A stretch of 64,000 bases of DNA from Plotosus lineatus. Its lineage: Eukaryota; Chordata; Actinopteri; Siluriformes; Plotosidae. Below, piece by piece: positions 54,760 to 64,000 of the stretch (its first letter is position 1; each line of letters opens with the position of its first letter). The DNA is taken from the NCBI GenBank assembly GCA_024760905.1, contig CM045746.1:4184001-4248000 (forward strand). The letters are read 5' to 3'. Made by a program: the position numbers and the translations under genes. Below the pieces are notes generated by a model. That model saw nothing but the letters and a program-made list of their open reading frames with translations. It had not been told where the DNA came from and ran no database searches.

Positions 54760-55178
54760 CGTAATACTGTTCAAATCCCTGTGATGCAGATTTTATACAG
54801 GTGTTTTCCCCATTTTTATGGTCTTAAGGCCTCTAGCAGCATGTGGTTCTTTTTTTTTTGGGTTAAATTTGGACCATGCATTCTGCGAATTGAACAGATT
54901 CAAAATCCAGGACGTCCGCGGTTATGCCTTTGTAACTAGTGTAGAATGCAGATCGACATTGTATGAATGAAATATATATAGTTGTCTCAAGAAATACGTA
55001 TTTTGTTCGAAAATCTCACTTTACTTTTCTGTCTTGGTGCAATCACCACAGGAGTGGAAAGGCTAAATCATATGTGAGCAATATAATTGCAAAATAGGGA
55101 GAAATAATTCAACTTTTTTGCAGTTGGGTTCGGCTTGCCAAAAAAATATGCCATCTCCTTGAAAACCTTCAAACATGT

Positions 55179-55234
<56 letters not shown>

Positions 55235-55306
55235 ATTGAGAGATAGAGACAGTGCAACGAGGAGCTGCACTTAAAAACCTGTACCTTCTTCTGCAATTCA
55301 TTCATT
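54530..55306. other. Intergenic with (GT)n runs
   Basis: (GT)n at 54730-54757 and 55179-55231. Otherwise unassigned. Confidence 0.6.
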
Positions 55307-55425
55307 CTTAATTACCTGTTAGAGATTTTTATTAATTAAACCTTAGGATTTATTACTTATTTTGGATGCACATAACAGACAAGATCAGCTTTCACTTTCC
55401 TTTCATGCTATGAGGAAGTGTCTGT
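55307..55425. repeat. Unclassified dispersed repeat, copy 2
   Basis: Matches 7207-7315 (TTACCTGTTAGAG, TTTATTAATTAAACCT, TTATTTTGGATGCA, AAGATCAGCTTT). Confidence 0.7.
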
Positions 55426-55766
55426 CATTATGTCCACTCCAACTTTGAATAAAGTACATTTAGGTACAGGGATCCCTCACTTTCCGTGGTTAATTGGGAC
55501 GACCGAGATCTCCACGTGACCATCGAAATTCGCAAAGTCGGATCACCCCCCCACCCCCCGACTGACATATACGTACATATATATGTGTATATAACATTAA
55601 AAAAAATTATATTCAATGCTATAAATGCTTTTAATAACAATTAAACATAAAAAAAATAACAACATAAATACAGACGCGCCCCAACTTAGCAACATTCCTG
55701 TCCAAGGTGGAAAGTGAAATGAAATTGAAGAACAAGTAGAAATAGAAATGGAATAAAATCTACTAT
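55426..55766. other. Spacer with Tigger-like end
   Basis: TACAGGGATCCCTCACTTTCC near 55465 resembles a Tigger terminal repeat, with no partner found. The rest is unassigned. Confidence 0.35.
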
Positions 55767-55955
55767 AATCTTCTTCTTTTCTTTTCGGCTTTTTCCCGTT
55801 CTCGAGAGTCGCCATAGCGAATCGTCTGATTCGCATGTTTGACTTGGCATGTCGGATGCCCTTCCTGTCACAACCCTTTTTAGCCTACTCTTTATGAAAG
55901 TCAAAAATGGCTCTTTTACATGCCTCTCACCATAGACAATGAGAGACATATATAA
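55767..55955 (-). mobile_element. tRNA-headed SINE, tail A, truncated
   Basis: Minus strand: RTE-like tail (TTTCGGCTTTTTCCCG, GAGAGTCGCCATAGCGAATC), the RTE-5'-like block (GGATGCCCTTCCTGTCACAA), an internal deletion, then the AAAGTCAAAAATGGCTCTTT part of the body. The tRNA head is missing: 5' truncation, next to (TAA)n. Confidence 0.88.
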
Positions 55956-56109
55956 TAGTAATAATAATAATAATAATAAGTCCCACATTCATGACCAGCG
56001 TGATCCGGTCTGTGTTACTGAGACAAAATATTAGATTTCACAATGCTGGCTGAAATGTCTCTGGAAATAAGGAAATCAGTGGGGTTTTTTTGTTATCAAA
56101 CACATGTGG

Positions 56110-57361
56110 TTTATTTTTAGACCAATCCTAACGTTATACTACAGTAAATCAAAACAATTATGTAACATTCAAGATATAGCCCTAAATGTGATCTGACCTG
56201 ATTCCTTGATACCGCAGTTGTCACAAGGAGTTCTTGATCAGATATAATCCGTGAACAGTTCCAGTGATTTTTCTCTGAGCTATGCGGTGAAACCGCAGTT
56301 CCTGGAGTAGGTCTCAGATTCTTTGCAACAGTGCCATATTTAATGTGTCTGATTTCAAGATTATAATCTTGTAAAAACAAACACCATTTTAATAATCTTT
56401 GATTTTTACACTTAACCTTGTTCTAGAACGTGAGGAGATTGTGATCACTGAAGACAATGATAGGTCTGACTGATGAAGTAACATAAACTTCAAAATGTTG
56501 CAATGCCAAAATCAAAGCCAAACATTCGTTTTTAATTGTGGAGTAGTTTGTGTGGTTTGCATTAACATTCTTGAAATGTAGCAAATTGGATGATCTATGC
56601 CGTCTTTGCCTTCTTGTCACAACACAGCACCAGCAGCAGTATCACGAGCATCTACAGCTTAAATGGTACAGAAAAATCCGGACCTGCTAAAACTGGTGAA
56701 CTTTGAATAATTGCTTTCAAATTTGAAAACAGTTTGAAATGCATTTTCACATTGAACACTCCATACAAACTTTTGTTTCTTCTTTAAAAAATTAAAGGTT
56801 CAGCTACAGCAGAAAAATTTGGACAAAACTTTCTGTAATTAATACCCAACCATACCAAGAAAACACATTACAGTGGTACCTCACCTTACGAAAGTCTCAC
56901 CAAACGAAAAATTCAGGTTACGAAAAGCATTTTCCTAAAATTTTTATCTCAGGATACGAAACAAGTTCACGTTACGAAAGCGCCATCTTAAAAATTCAAA
57001 CGCGCCATTCAAACATTAAAACACAACATTCAAACAATGCATGAGCTGCTCTCCCATCAATGACGTTCAAACATCCCGCTCCGCTGGCCTCCCATTGGTT
57101 AACAACTGAGCTGTCGTTCATGTCGCCTTCACTCAAAAGCCATCTTGGACAGGTCTACCTGACGCCATCTTTGACAGGGATCCCATTGCCGAGGAGGAAT
57201 GACGCATCTACCTCCCATTGCCTATTATAGAGCTGAATCCACCATGATACTTTTCGTGTAAAGGACAGAGTTTCTGTTGTTTTGTGCTATATTTCTTCAC
57301 TCAGGCTTTTAACCTTCCATAAACATTTGTCAGATTATAACTCTGCTAAGAAGACATGGTC

Positions 57362-57416
<55 letters not shown>

Positions 57417-58300
57417 CCACGCCCGCGCGCGCGCACACACACACACACGCACACATGCGTGCACGTGTGATTTCCGGTGCGAGTGAGGAGAAGAAACGGG
57501 CTCGAGTGATATCACAAAGGAATATGGCCAAACCCGTCTACCAACGGTACTATATTGAAGCAGGAGGTCTTAAAAGGTATGCTTTTATCATTTTTGAAGG
57601 GTTTAGGGGGTAGTATTGGGAGCCTTGGAACGAATCATGCGTTTTACATGTAAAATGCGGTTCAACTTCCGAAAAATGCAGGTTACGAAAAAGGCTCTGG
57701 AACGGATTAATTTTGTATGGTGAGGTACCACTGTATTTGCTTTTTGCTTTCTGGTCTAGGAAAGGCAGAAATAACACTTATTTTAGCATCAACAGGTTTT
57801 ACTTGACCCTGCACTAAAATATGACCCAGAAATGTTACTTGTGCTTGACAAAACTCAGACTTGACTAAGTTGATGGTCAGACGTGCTCTGCTGAGTCTTT
57901 CGAAGAGGTTGCAAAGAAGCTGCAGATGTCCCAGGTGTTGCTGTAAATAATGAAGTCATCAATGTATCCATCGCAGCCCTGAATGCTTTTGACAAGTATA
58001 TCAATGAGGCTCTGGAACATAGCTGGTGAGTTCTTCATGCCAAACGGCATAACTTTATACTGGTGCAGCTCTTGCGGCGTTACAAATGCGGACAATTTTT
58101 TCACTCTCTCTGTCAGCGGAACTTGCCAGCAGCTTTTTAGCAAGTAAAATTTGAAGACATATCTGGAATTACCGACTCTATCAATGCCACCATTGACCCT
58201 CAGAATTGGAAACGTGTTAGTCTTGGTGAAAGAATTCAGTTTGTTTTCGATAGTCTGTCCACATACACTTAACTTCCATCAGGTTTGGGCACAAGAATAC
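56110..58300 (-). pseudogene. Ty3/Gypsy pol relic (RT and RNase H), split by a MITE
   Basis: Minus strand from 58300: a broken ILVPKPDGS region, then CWQVPLTERVKKLSAFVTPQ, YKVMPFGMKNSPAMFQSLID and the catalytic GYIDDFIIYS (57877-58143). After the inserted element at 56871-57733 the frame resumes with the RNase H segment NYSTIKNECLALILALQHFE, VYVTSSVRPIIVFSDHNLLT (56423-56620), and YNLEIRHIK just before the expected protease-resistant linker to integrase. Many stops. Seen residues fit Ty3/Gypsy, not a vertebrate retrovirus. Confidence 0.87.
56871..57733 (+). mobile_element. Tigger-related MITE nested in Gypsy relic
   Basis: CAGTGGTACCTCACCTTACG at left and GGTGAGGTACCACTG at right, with TA duplications at 56869-56870 and 57734-57735; 863 bp. 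A (CA)n run at 57362-57445 sits between AAGACATGGTCAACA and GTGTGATTTCCGGTGCGAGT. A short frame after it reads QRNMAKPVYQRYYIEAGGLK. This is the best-bounded member of its family here. Confidence 0.9.
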
Positions 58301-58301
58301 A

Positions 58302-58880
58302 CTGAATACTCATCACTCTGTCTGACACTCTTTTCACTTCTAGAACATTCCTGACAAACTCCTCCTTCAAGGTGACTCCGACTCCATTTCTCTTCCCATC
58401 CACACCATGAAAAAAACAGCTTAAACCTGCTCCTAAGCTTCTAGCCTTGCTACCTTTCCACCTGGTCTCCTGGATACAGTATGTCCACCTTCCTCCTCTG
58501 CATCATGTCAGCCAGCTCTCTACCTTTTCCTGCCATAGTTCCAACATTCAAAGTCCCTACTCTCAGTCCTAGACTCATCTTTTCCTCTTCTCTCTCTGCC
58601 TACGGACACGCCTCCCGCCTCTCCTTCTTCGACGTCTTCGACCAACAGTAGTCCGATTTCCATCAGCACCCTTTTGGTTAACAGCACTGATGGCGGTCGT
58701 TGTTAACCCGGGCCTCGACCGATCTGGTATGACATTTTTTGTTTTGACTCGCATTTTTTATTTGGCATTTGTTTTACGCCGGATGCCCTTCCTGACGCAA
58801 CCCTCTGCATTTATCCGGCCTTGGGACCGGCGTGAGGGAGAGACACTGATTTGTGCCCCCACCCCTTCACGGTTGCATTA
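58302..58880 (-). pseudogene. RTE LINE, 5' region and endonuclease start
   Basis: Minus strand: 5' leader (AATGCAACCGTGAAGGGG at 58880, then GGGTTGCGTCAGGAAGGGCA), the MTAISAVNQ start region, then GKGRELADMMQRRKVDIL and LKEEFVRNVLEVKRVSDRV. It stops at 58302 against the Gypsy relic. As at 39288-40597, the 5' end is kept and the 3' end is lost. Confidence 0.87.
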
Positions 58881-59488
58881 GTACACAGTACTGTATGCAT
58901 ATATTATTGTACTTATATGTAAAAGAGCATCAAGTGTAGTACAGTAAAATGGTTTGATAATTTGGGTAAACATGCAGCACTGTGTACTGTACAGAATTTG
59001 CACATTAGTGGTTAAAAATGCTTATCAGACACCCACTAGAAGGAAGCATTACATTATATTTAACTCTACTGTACTCTAAATAATCAACATAAAAAAACAT
59101 GAAGTGATCTCCTTCTTCTTTTCCTTTCAGATTTTTACCTTTTTCAGGGGTCACCACTGCGATGAAGTGTAATAAAATGGTTTGATAATTTGGATAATCA
59201 TACAGTTACAGCACTGTGTATTTTCACATTTGTGGTTAAAAATGCTTCTCAGACGCCCACAAGAGGGAACCCTTGCGCTGTTTGACTGTTGAGTACATGA
59301 AAAACATGAAGTGTACAGTAATTAACAAACTGGATGCCAAAAGGAGAAACTTGACTACTGTAAACATACTGTACTGTACTACAGAACATAAAATGTCACA
59401 CATAAACATCCTAAACATTAATTTAGGTACAGTACTGCTCTGGAATAATAACTTAACATTTTAATACTGTACAGTACTATAGAACTTT

Positions 59489-59828
59489 GTGGTGGTCTAG
59501 TGGGAGAGGGCGCTGGATCGCTGATCCAAAGGTTGGGGGTTCGAGTCCCACTCTCCACAAGGTTGTCACACACACCCCCCCCCCCCCCCCCAGTGCAGCT
59601 AACTGGGTTATCAAAGGCGGGCCATGTCTGTCACTGTCTATGGTGAGAGGCATGTAAAAGAACCATTGCTGACTTTGGTAAAGAGGAGCTGCAAAGTCGT
59701 CAGCGTGTTTCTGTCCCTTGCTAAAAAGGGTTGTGACAGGAAGGGCACCCGACGTAAAAACCTCTGCCAAAGCAGATGTGCGAAGTGGCGACTCCCGAGT
59801 AAAAGGGAGAAAGCCGAAAGGAAGACAG
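59489..59828 (+). mobile_element. tRNA-headed SINE, tail A, inserted in Tigger relic
   Basis: Flanked by 18-bp duplications with one mismatch (59471-59488 and 59829-59846). A-box TGGTCTAGTGG, B-box GGTTCGAGTCC, a C-run at 59575-59591, the GTAAAAGAACCATTGCTGAC body, the GGGCACCCGACGTAAAAACC block and the tail GTGGCGACTCCCGAG ... AAAGCCGAAAGG. 340 bp. Confidence 0.93.
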
Positions 59829-59869
59829 ACAGTACAATAGAACTTTACAACAGTTCAGATTAATCATCT

Positions 59870-61315
59870 TCAAGCACTTCAAAAGAAACTGTTGTTTCTT
59901 CAGGAGAAAGTATTATTACTTCAGAAGAGACAGGAGGTGGTGTATTTTCCTCGAGTGTGGGTTGTGTAGAAGTTTTCTTGGCCTTTGTTAGGAACATGGT
60001 TATTGGCAGCTGGCTTTGGTGTTTTTTCATAGTGCTGAAAAAGGGTTTTGTAAGTTACCAAGAGACAATCAAGTCCATCTGAGAACTGTAGTGAACGAAC
60101 CATGTTTGGGTCCCATAATTTAATATTCTGTTGCAATAACTTTGCTGATTGCATGCATTCCATCAACCTTTCTAGAGTTAGACCATCATCCTCTTGGTTC
60201 TCTTGTGATGGAGCTTCCTGGTCCTCTGTTTCATCTTCACTGGCAGATTTTGTTCCCTTGATCTATAGGCTGGGTGAGGGATGTGGTGTTGGGAGGAAGA
60301 AACTCTATCTGCACTCCCTCATGATGCAAATCTGCATAGTGACCACCAGCATTGTCCATAAGCAGCAACACTTGAAATTCCATTCCATTTTCATGGAGGT
60401 ATTGTTTTGCTTGAGGGATGAAGCACTTATAAAACCAGTTGGATATCAGGACCTTCGAAATCCAAGTCTTGGAATTATGCATCCAGAAGACAGGCAAGGT
60501 GTTTTTATTTTTGTTCTTGAGACATCTGGGATTTGCAGACTTATAATAAGTCCAAGTTTCATCATCCAGCCAGCAGCATTACCACACATGGCAAGTGTTA
60601 CTCTGTCCTTTTGCACTTTGAAACCCGGGGCTCTAATGTCGTCCTTCATGAGGAATGTTCTGGAAGGCATCTTTTTCCAAAACAACCCTGTCTCATCCAT
60701 GTTAAATACCTGATGGATTGAAACATATAGTATTTTATTCATTCAAGAAAAGGATTAGGCACAAGTTATCCAACTTAAAGTTAAAGTTGAATCTAGTACC
60801 TAATAAAAAAAAGTTGAATACCTGTTCTGGCTTGTATCGATATTCCATAACGATTTGCTGAAATGCATCAGGATGCAGTACTTCTCCGCAGCGTGTGTAT
60901 CTGCAGCTGTGCTTTCTCCGTGTGATTTTTCGAATTCAAATCTGATAACGTTTTGCAAAACTATCAAAGCAGCCCTTGCTGGCTTGAAAAGGCTCTGCAG
61001 CTGATGCTGTTGATGGTCCTGGTTGTGGTTCACCTTCGCTGCCTCCGCTGAATTGAATTGAAAATATGAACTCAGTGCCTTCTTACAAATCATCTTTGTG
61101 TCTAAAGGGATATTTTGTAAGTCTTGTATCCAGAATACCAAGGCGGATTCCATCCTGACGATTCCCTTGTTTCTTACCACATTCACCTTCATAGCACTTC
61201 CACAATAGCTCGATGCTACACTAGCTCTGATGGCCTTCTCTTTGTTCTTTATATAGCGGACTGTACTCTCATGGCAGACTGCAAGGAGAAAGCCATTGCC
61301 GTTCAAAAAGAACAT
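59870..61315 (-). pseudogene. Tigger/pogo-type transposase (DDD)
   Basis: Minus strand. N-terminal helix-turn-helix part (ESTVRYIKNKEKAIRASVAS), a CENP-B-like second domain (FWIQDLQNIPLDTKMICKKA, FEFEKSHGES), then VFNMDETGLFWKKMPSRTFL (first Asp) and APGFKVQKDRVTLAMCGNAA. After a frameshift near 60480 come FYKCFIPQAKQYL, LLLMDNAGGH (second Asp) and LPPNTTSLTQPIDQG (third Asp, 30 residues later). The C-terminus continues to about 59870. Several frameshifts; dead, but all three catalytic residues can be read. Confidence 0.88.
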
Positions 61316-61360
61316 TGCTGCTTGTCTGCAGTTTGCTAAAGATCACATGGACACACCAGA

Positions 61361-61820
61361 AGAATAATGGAGAAATATTTTGTGGACAGATGATTATTTT
61401 TGGTTTGAATGAGAAGTGTTATGTTTAGATAAATTTTCCTTTCTCCAATCTGTGAAGCATGGTTATGATGATATGATGGTTAGCATTTCCACCTCACAGG
61501 AAGAAGGTCCTGGTCTAGGGCATTTTTGTGTGGAGTTTTCATGTTCTCCAATTGCCTGCACGGTGTCATTTTGTTTCAACTTATTCGATTCTATATTTTA
61601 GAACGTGATAATAGGCAAATACTCCATGGCAGTTAGATCATGTTACATGTATCCACAGCTCTAATAATTATTAATTTTAGCAATTTCTATGCATCTTTAA
61701 AATGTGGGGGGCTGCAACCATTAAATGTTAGTGATTTATTAGTCAGGCTGTGTTATGGGATTTGTAGATGTTTCCGATAATCGGTCCATAAAAATATAAT
61801 TACAAAATTATAAATGTTTA
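61361..61820. other. Intergenic with teleost repeat fragment
   Basis: At 61478-61560, GGTTAGCATTTCCACCTCAC and GTGTGGAGTTTTCATGTTCTCC are worn parts of the repeat seen at 18801-19280. The rest is unassigned. Confidence 0.55.
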
Positions 61821-62146
61821 GAGTAGTGGCGGCCTGGTGATAAGGGGCTGGATCACTGATCCTAAGGTTGGGGGTTCAATCCCACAGGTTGTTACTCTCC
61901 CCCCCAGTGCAGCTAACTGGGTATCAAAGGCCGGCCATGTCTCTCACTGTCTGTGGTGTGACGCCTGTAAAAGAACCATTCTTGATTTTCGACAAGAGTA
62001 GCTGCGAAGCCGTCGTCGTGTTTGTGCCCTGCGATGGCCTGGCAAGCTGTCCAGGGTGTACTCTGCCCTTGTCCAGAGTTGGCTGGGATGGGCGCCAGCC
62101 TCCCCGCGACCCTAATTAGGATTAAGCGGTTACTGAAAATGAATGA
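61821..62146 (+). mobile_element. tRNA-headed SINE with tail B
   Basis: Head GTGGCGGCCTGGTGATAAGG and B-box-like GGGTTCAATCCC, body with GTAAAAGAACCATTCTTGA. At 62028 it switches to the second tail: CCCTGCGATGGCCTGGCAAG, GTCCAGGGTGTACTCTGCC, CCCTAATTAGGATTAAGCGG, ending GAATGAATAA. Flanked by an 11-bp duplication (61810-61820 and 62147-62157). It lies just upstream of the zinc-finger exon, in the presumed intron. Confidence 0.9.
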
Positions 62147-62191
62147 ATAAATGTTTAATAATCTTGAATTTCTTTTTTTCATATTTTCCAG

Positions 62192-63598
62192 ATGTACCAC
62201 TGCTTGGAGTGTGGGAGAGGCTTTACAAAAAGTGCTGATTTCAAGAACCATAAACATCTTCACAGTGGAGAGAAGCTATATGGCTCTAAACAGTGTGAAA
62301 AGAGTTTTAGTCAGAGAAGTACTCTTCAGTTTCACAAGCGTATTCATACCGGAGAGAAGCCGTACCACTGCAAGCAGTGTGAGAAAAGTTTTACTTGTCA
62401 TAGTTCACTCCAAGTACATGAACGTATCCACTCAGGAGAGAAGCCCTATTACTGTGACCAGTGTGGGAAGAGATTCACTCAGCTGAGTTCTCTTCAAGTA
62501 CATGTGCGTATCCACACAGGAGAGAAGCCGTATCACTGTGAACAGTGCGGGAAGAGATTTACACAACACTGTTCTCTCCAAGTACATGTGCGTATCCACA
62601 CAGGAGAGAAGCCGTATCACTGTAAACAGTGCGGGAAGCGATTTGCTCGGCAGAGTTCTTTCCAAAGCCATGAGCGTATCCACACTGGAGAAAAGCCGTA
62701 TCACTGCGAACAGTGTGGAATGAGTTTTAATTGTCAGCGTTATGCTCAACTTCATAAGCGAATTCATACAGGAGAGAAGCCATATAAATGTAAGCAGTGT
62801 GGAAAGAGTTTTACTTGGCAGAATTCACTTCAGCTGCATGAGAGTATTCATAGAGGTGAGAAGCCATATTACTGTGGACACTGCGGGAAGAGATTTTCCC
62901 AGCAGAGTTCACTCCAAGTACATGTACGTGTCCATACAGGGGAGAAGCCGTATTTCTGTGAACAATGTGGGAAGAGTTTTACTTATCAGAGTTCTCTTCA
63001 ACAACACGAGCGTGTGCACACAGGAGAAAAGCCGTATCATTGCAAGCAATGTGGGAAGAGATTTGCTCAGCAGACATCTCTTCAGCAGCATGAGCGTATC
63101 CACACAGGAGAGAAGCCATATTACTGTGAACATTGTGGGAAGAGATTTACTTGTCAGAGTCATCTCCAGCGTCATGAACGTATCCACACAGGAGAGAAGC
63201 CGTATAATTGCGAACAGTGTGGGAAGAGTTTTAGTCATCAGGCTACACTGAAATGTCATGTGCGCATCCACACAGGAGAGAAACCATATAACTGTGAACA
63301 GTGTGGGAAGAGCTTTTCTCATCAGGGTAGTCTGCAACGTCATCTGCGTATTCACACAGGAGAGAAGTCATATAATTGTGAAAAGTGTGGGAAATGTTTT
63401 TCTTGTCAGAGTAATTTCCAACAACATGAGTGTGTCCACACAGATATAATTGAAAATAATGTGGGAAGAGTTTCAAAGCCCATAGTAACCTCCACTACCT
63501 CCAGCACAATCGCCCAGGACAGTAGCTGTATCTTTGTGGACAATGTGGGCGGAGCAATACTCACTGAAGAAAAACTTTTAAGAAACACAAGTGCATAA
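62192..63598 (+). CDS. C2H2 zinc-finger protein, terminal exon with 15 fingers
   Basis: A 468-codon open frame, probably a sequence-specific nuclear DNA-binding protein. The first codon is ATG, but it directly follows a pyrimidine tract and CAG acceptor (62189-62191), so this is most likely the last exon of a gene whose start lies upstream; no start exon was identified. It has 15 tandem fingers of the C-x2-C-x12-H-x3-H type joined by TGEKPY-like linkers. Finger 2 (YGSKQCEKSF) has Ser for the first Cys and is probably non-binding. Base-contact positions vary between fingers (for example QLSSLQV, HQGSLQR), as expected for diverging specificity. No KRAB, BTB or SCAN domain is in this exon. The last 40 or so residues (from DIIENNVGRV) are out-of-frame remains of a 16th finger. 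Confidence 0.9.
   Translation: MYHCLECGRGFTKSADFKNHKHLHSGEKLYGSKQCEKSFSQRSTLQFHKRIHTGEKPYHCKQCEKSFTCHSSLQVHERIHSGEKPYYCDQCGKRFTQLSSLQVHVRIHTGEKPYHCEQCGKRFTQHCSLQVHVRIHTGEKPYHCKQCGKRFARQSSFQSHERIHTGEKPYHCEQCGMSFNCQRYAQLHKRIHTGEKPYKCKQCGKSFTWQNSLQLHESIHRGEKPYYCGHCGKRFSQQSSLQVHVRVHTGEKPYFCEQCGKSFTYQSSLQQHERVHTGEKPYHCKQCGKRFAQQTSLQQHERIHTGEKPYYCEHCGKRFTCQSHLQRHERIHTGEKPYNCEQCGKSFSHQATLKCHVRIHTGEKPYNCEQCGKSFSHQGSLQRHLRIHTGEKSYNCEKCGKCFSCQSNFQQHECVHTDIIENNVGRVSKPIVTSTTSSTIAQDSSCIFVDNVGGAILTEEKLLRNTSA
63441..63540 (+). pseudogene. Remnant of a 16th zinc finger in another frame
   Basis: Relative to the preceding linkers, ten bases (GAGAGAAGCC-like) are missing after CACACAG. In the old frame the DNA still reads CGKSFKAHSNLHYLQHN, with stops at the first Cys position and two codons later. 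The current ORF therefore ends in an unrelated tail. Confidence 0.8.
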
Positions 63599-64000
63599 AG
63601 CACATAAGGCCACCAGCTATTCATGAGTAAATTTATCAAACTACAATGCATGTTTGTAAAGTGAGATTTAAAATTCAATTTAGTTTTAATTGTACAGCAC
63701 TTGTTGCAGTTGACATCACAAAGCAGTTTCACATGTTAAACCAAATTTGGTAAAAAAACAAAAAACAAAGCAAGATGAAAAATCGAAAGGAAAAATTTCC
63801 TCGGTTAACACAAGATGGAAACCGTAAGAGGAACCACACACAAAAGGAAACCCATCCTCATTTTGATGAAACAAGATAAAAAATACAAACCATGTAGCTA
63901 AGACTTTATTGTAGTTTAACATGATGTCTATTTGGTTATTTCATAACTGTAATGAGAATTGTAAACTTAAATTGTTTTAGTAAAATAGTTTATATCACCA
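63599..64000. other. 3' UTR / downstream of zinc-finger gene
   Basis: AT-rich. No canonical AATAAA is evident before the window end, so the transcript end is unknown. Confidence 0.5.

Larger units (their letters stand above)
58885..61360 (-). mobile_element. Tigger-type transposon with near-full-length transposase relic
   Basis: Transposase on the minus strand (59870-61315). Its 3' non-coding side includes a local duplication (58912-59105 and 59160-59310, both with AAATGGTTTGATAATTTGG) and a SINE at 59489-59828. The terminal repeats were not identified, so the limits are estimates. Confidence 0.7.

Noticed and set aside
62909..63355. 148-codon frame on the minus strand
   Set aside because: Antisense shadow of the zinc-finger repeats.
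62192..63440. Regular 84-bp spaced repeats resembling a CRISPR array
   Set aside because: The period is that of C2H2 zinc-finger codons (28 residues) in an open frame.

Overview
The window looks like nuclear DNA of a bony fish, most likely a teleost. Reasons: an ash1l gene with vertebrate-type exon structure, a tandem C2H2 zinc-finger exon, many (CA)n/(TA)n microsatellites, and a repeat set typical of teleosts (DD34E Tc1 elements, RTE and CR1/Rex-like LINEs, a non-LTR element with a restriction-like endonuclease, Ty3/Gypsy, Tigger/pogo elements, tRNA-derived SINEs). Nothing points to a bacterium or virus.

Layout. 1-6396: an RTE tail, a pogo-like element interrupted by a solo LTR, a Tc1 copy carrying a SINE, a foldback element, then intron sequence. 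6397-15718: the last eight coding exons of ash1l on the + strand (480 residues: end of the bromodomain, PHD finger, BAH domain, conserved C-terminus), followed by a 2.4-kb 3' UTR with an AATAAA at 18096. The 5.1-kb intron that splits the PHD finger holds a Tigger-type element carrying a fragment of the mib1 RING finger, a Tc1 copy and a SINE. 18.1-62 kb: intergenic DNA made mainly of transposon copies, many nested or broken. 62192-63598: a terminal exon coding for 15 C2H2 fingers, with the remains of a 16th behind a frameshift.

The two host genes (a histone methyltransferase and a probable DNA-binding regulator) show no link beyond proximity. The transposon families do interact. A tRNA-headed SINE carries the 3' tail of the RTE LINE and also a stretch resembling the RTE 5' region. 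The same SINE head occurs with a second, unrelated tail, and both versions have clean target-site duplications. Three Tc1 copies share one internal 53-bp deletion, which indicates spread of a defective lineage. A pogo-like family appears to carry a second, divergent gene with a HIRAN-like sequence.

Candidates for something undescribed, in order: the mib1 fragment inside a transposon that has an empty sibling copy at 37 kb; the two-gene pogo-like element; and the SINE built from both ends of an RTE, with interchangeable tails. All family names come from reading motifs by eye; no database search was possible.
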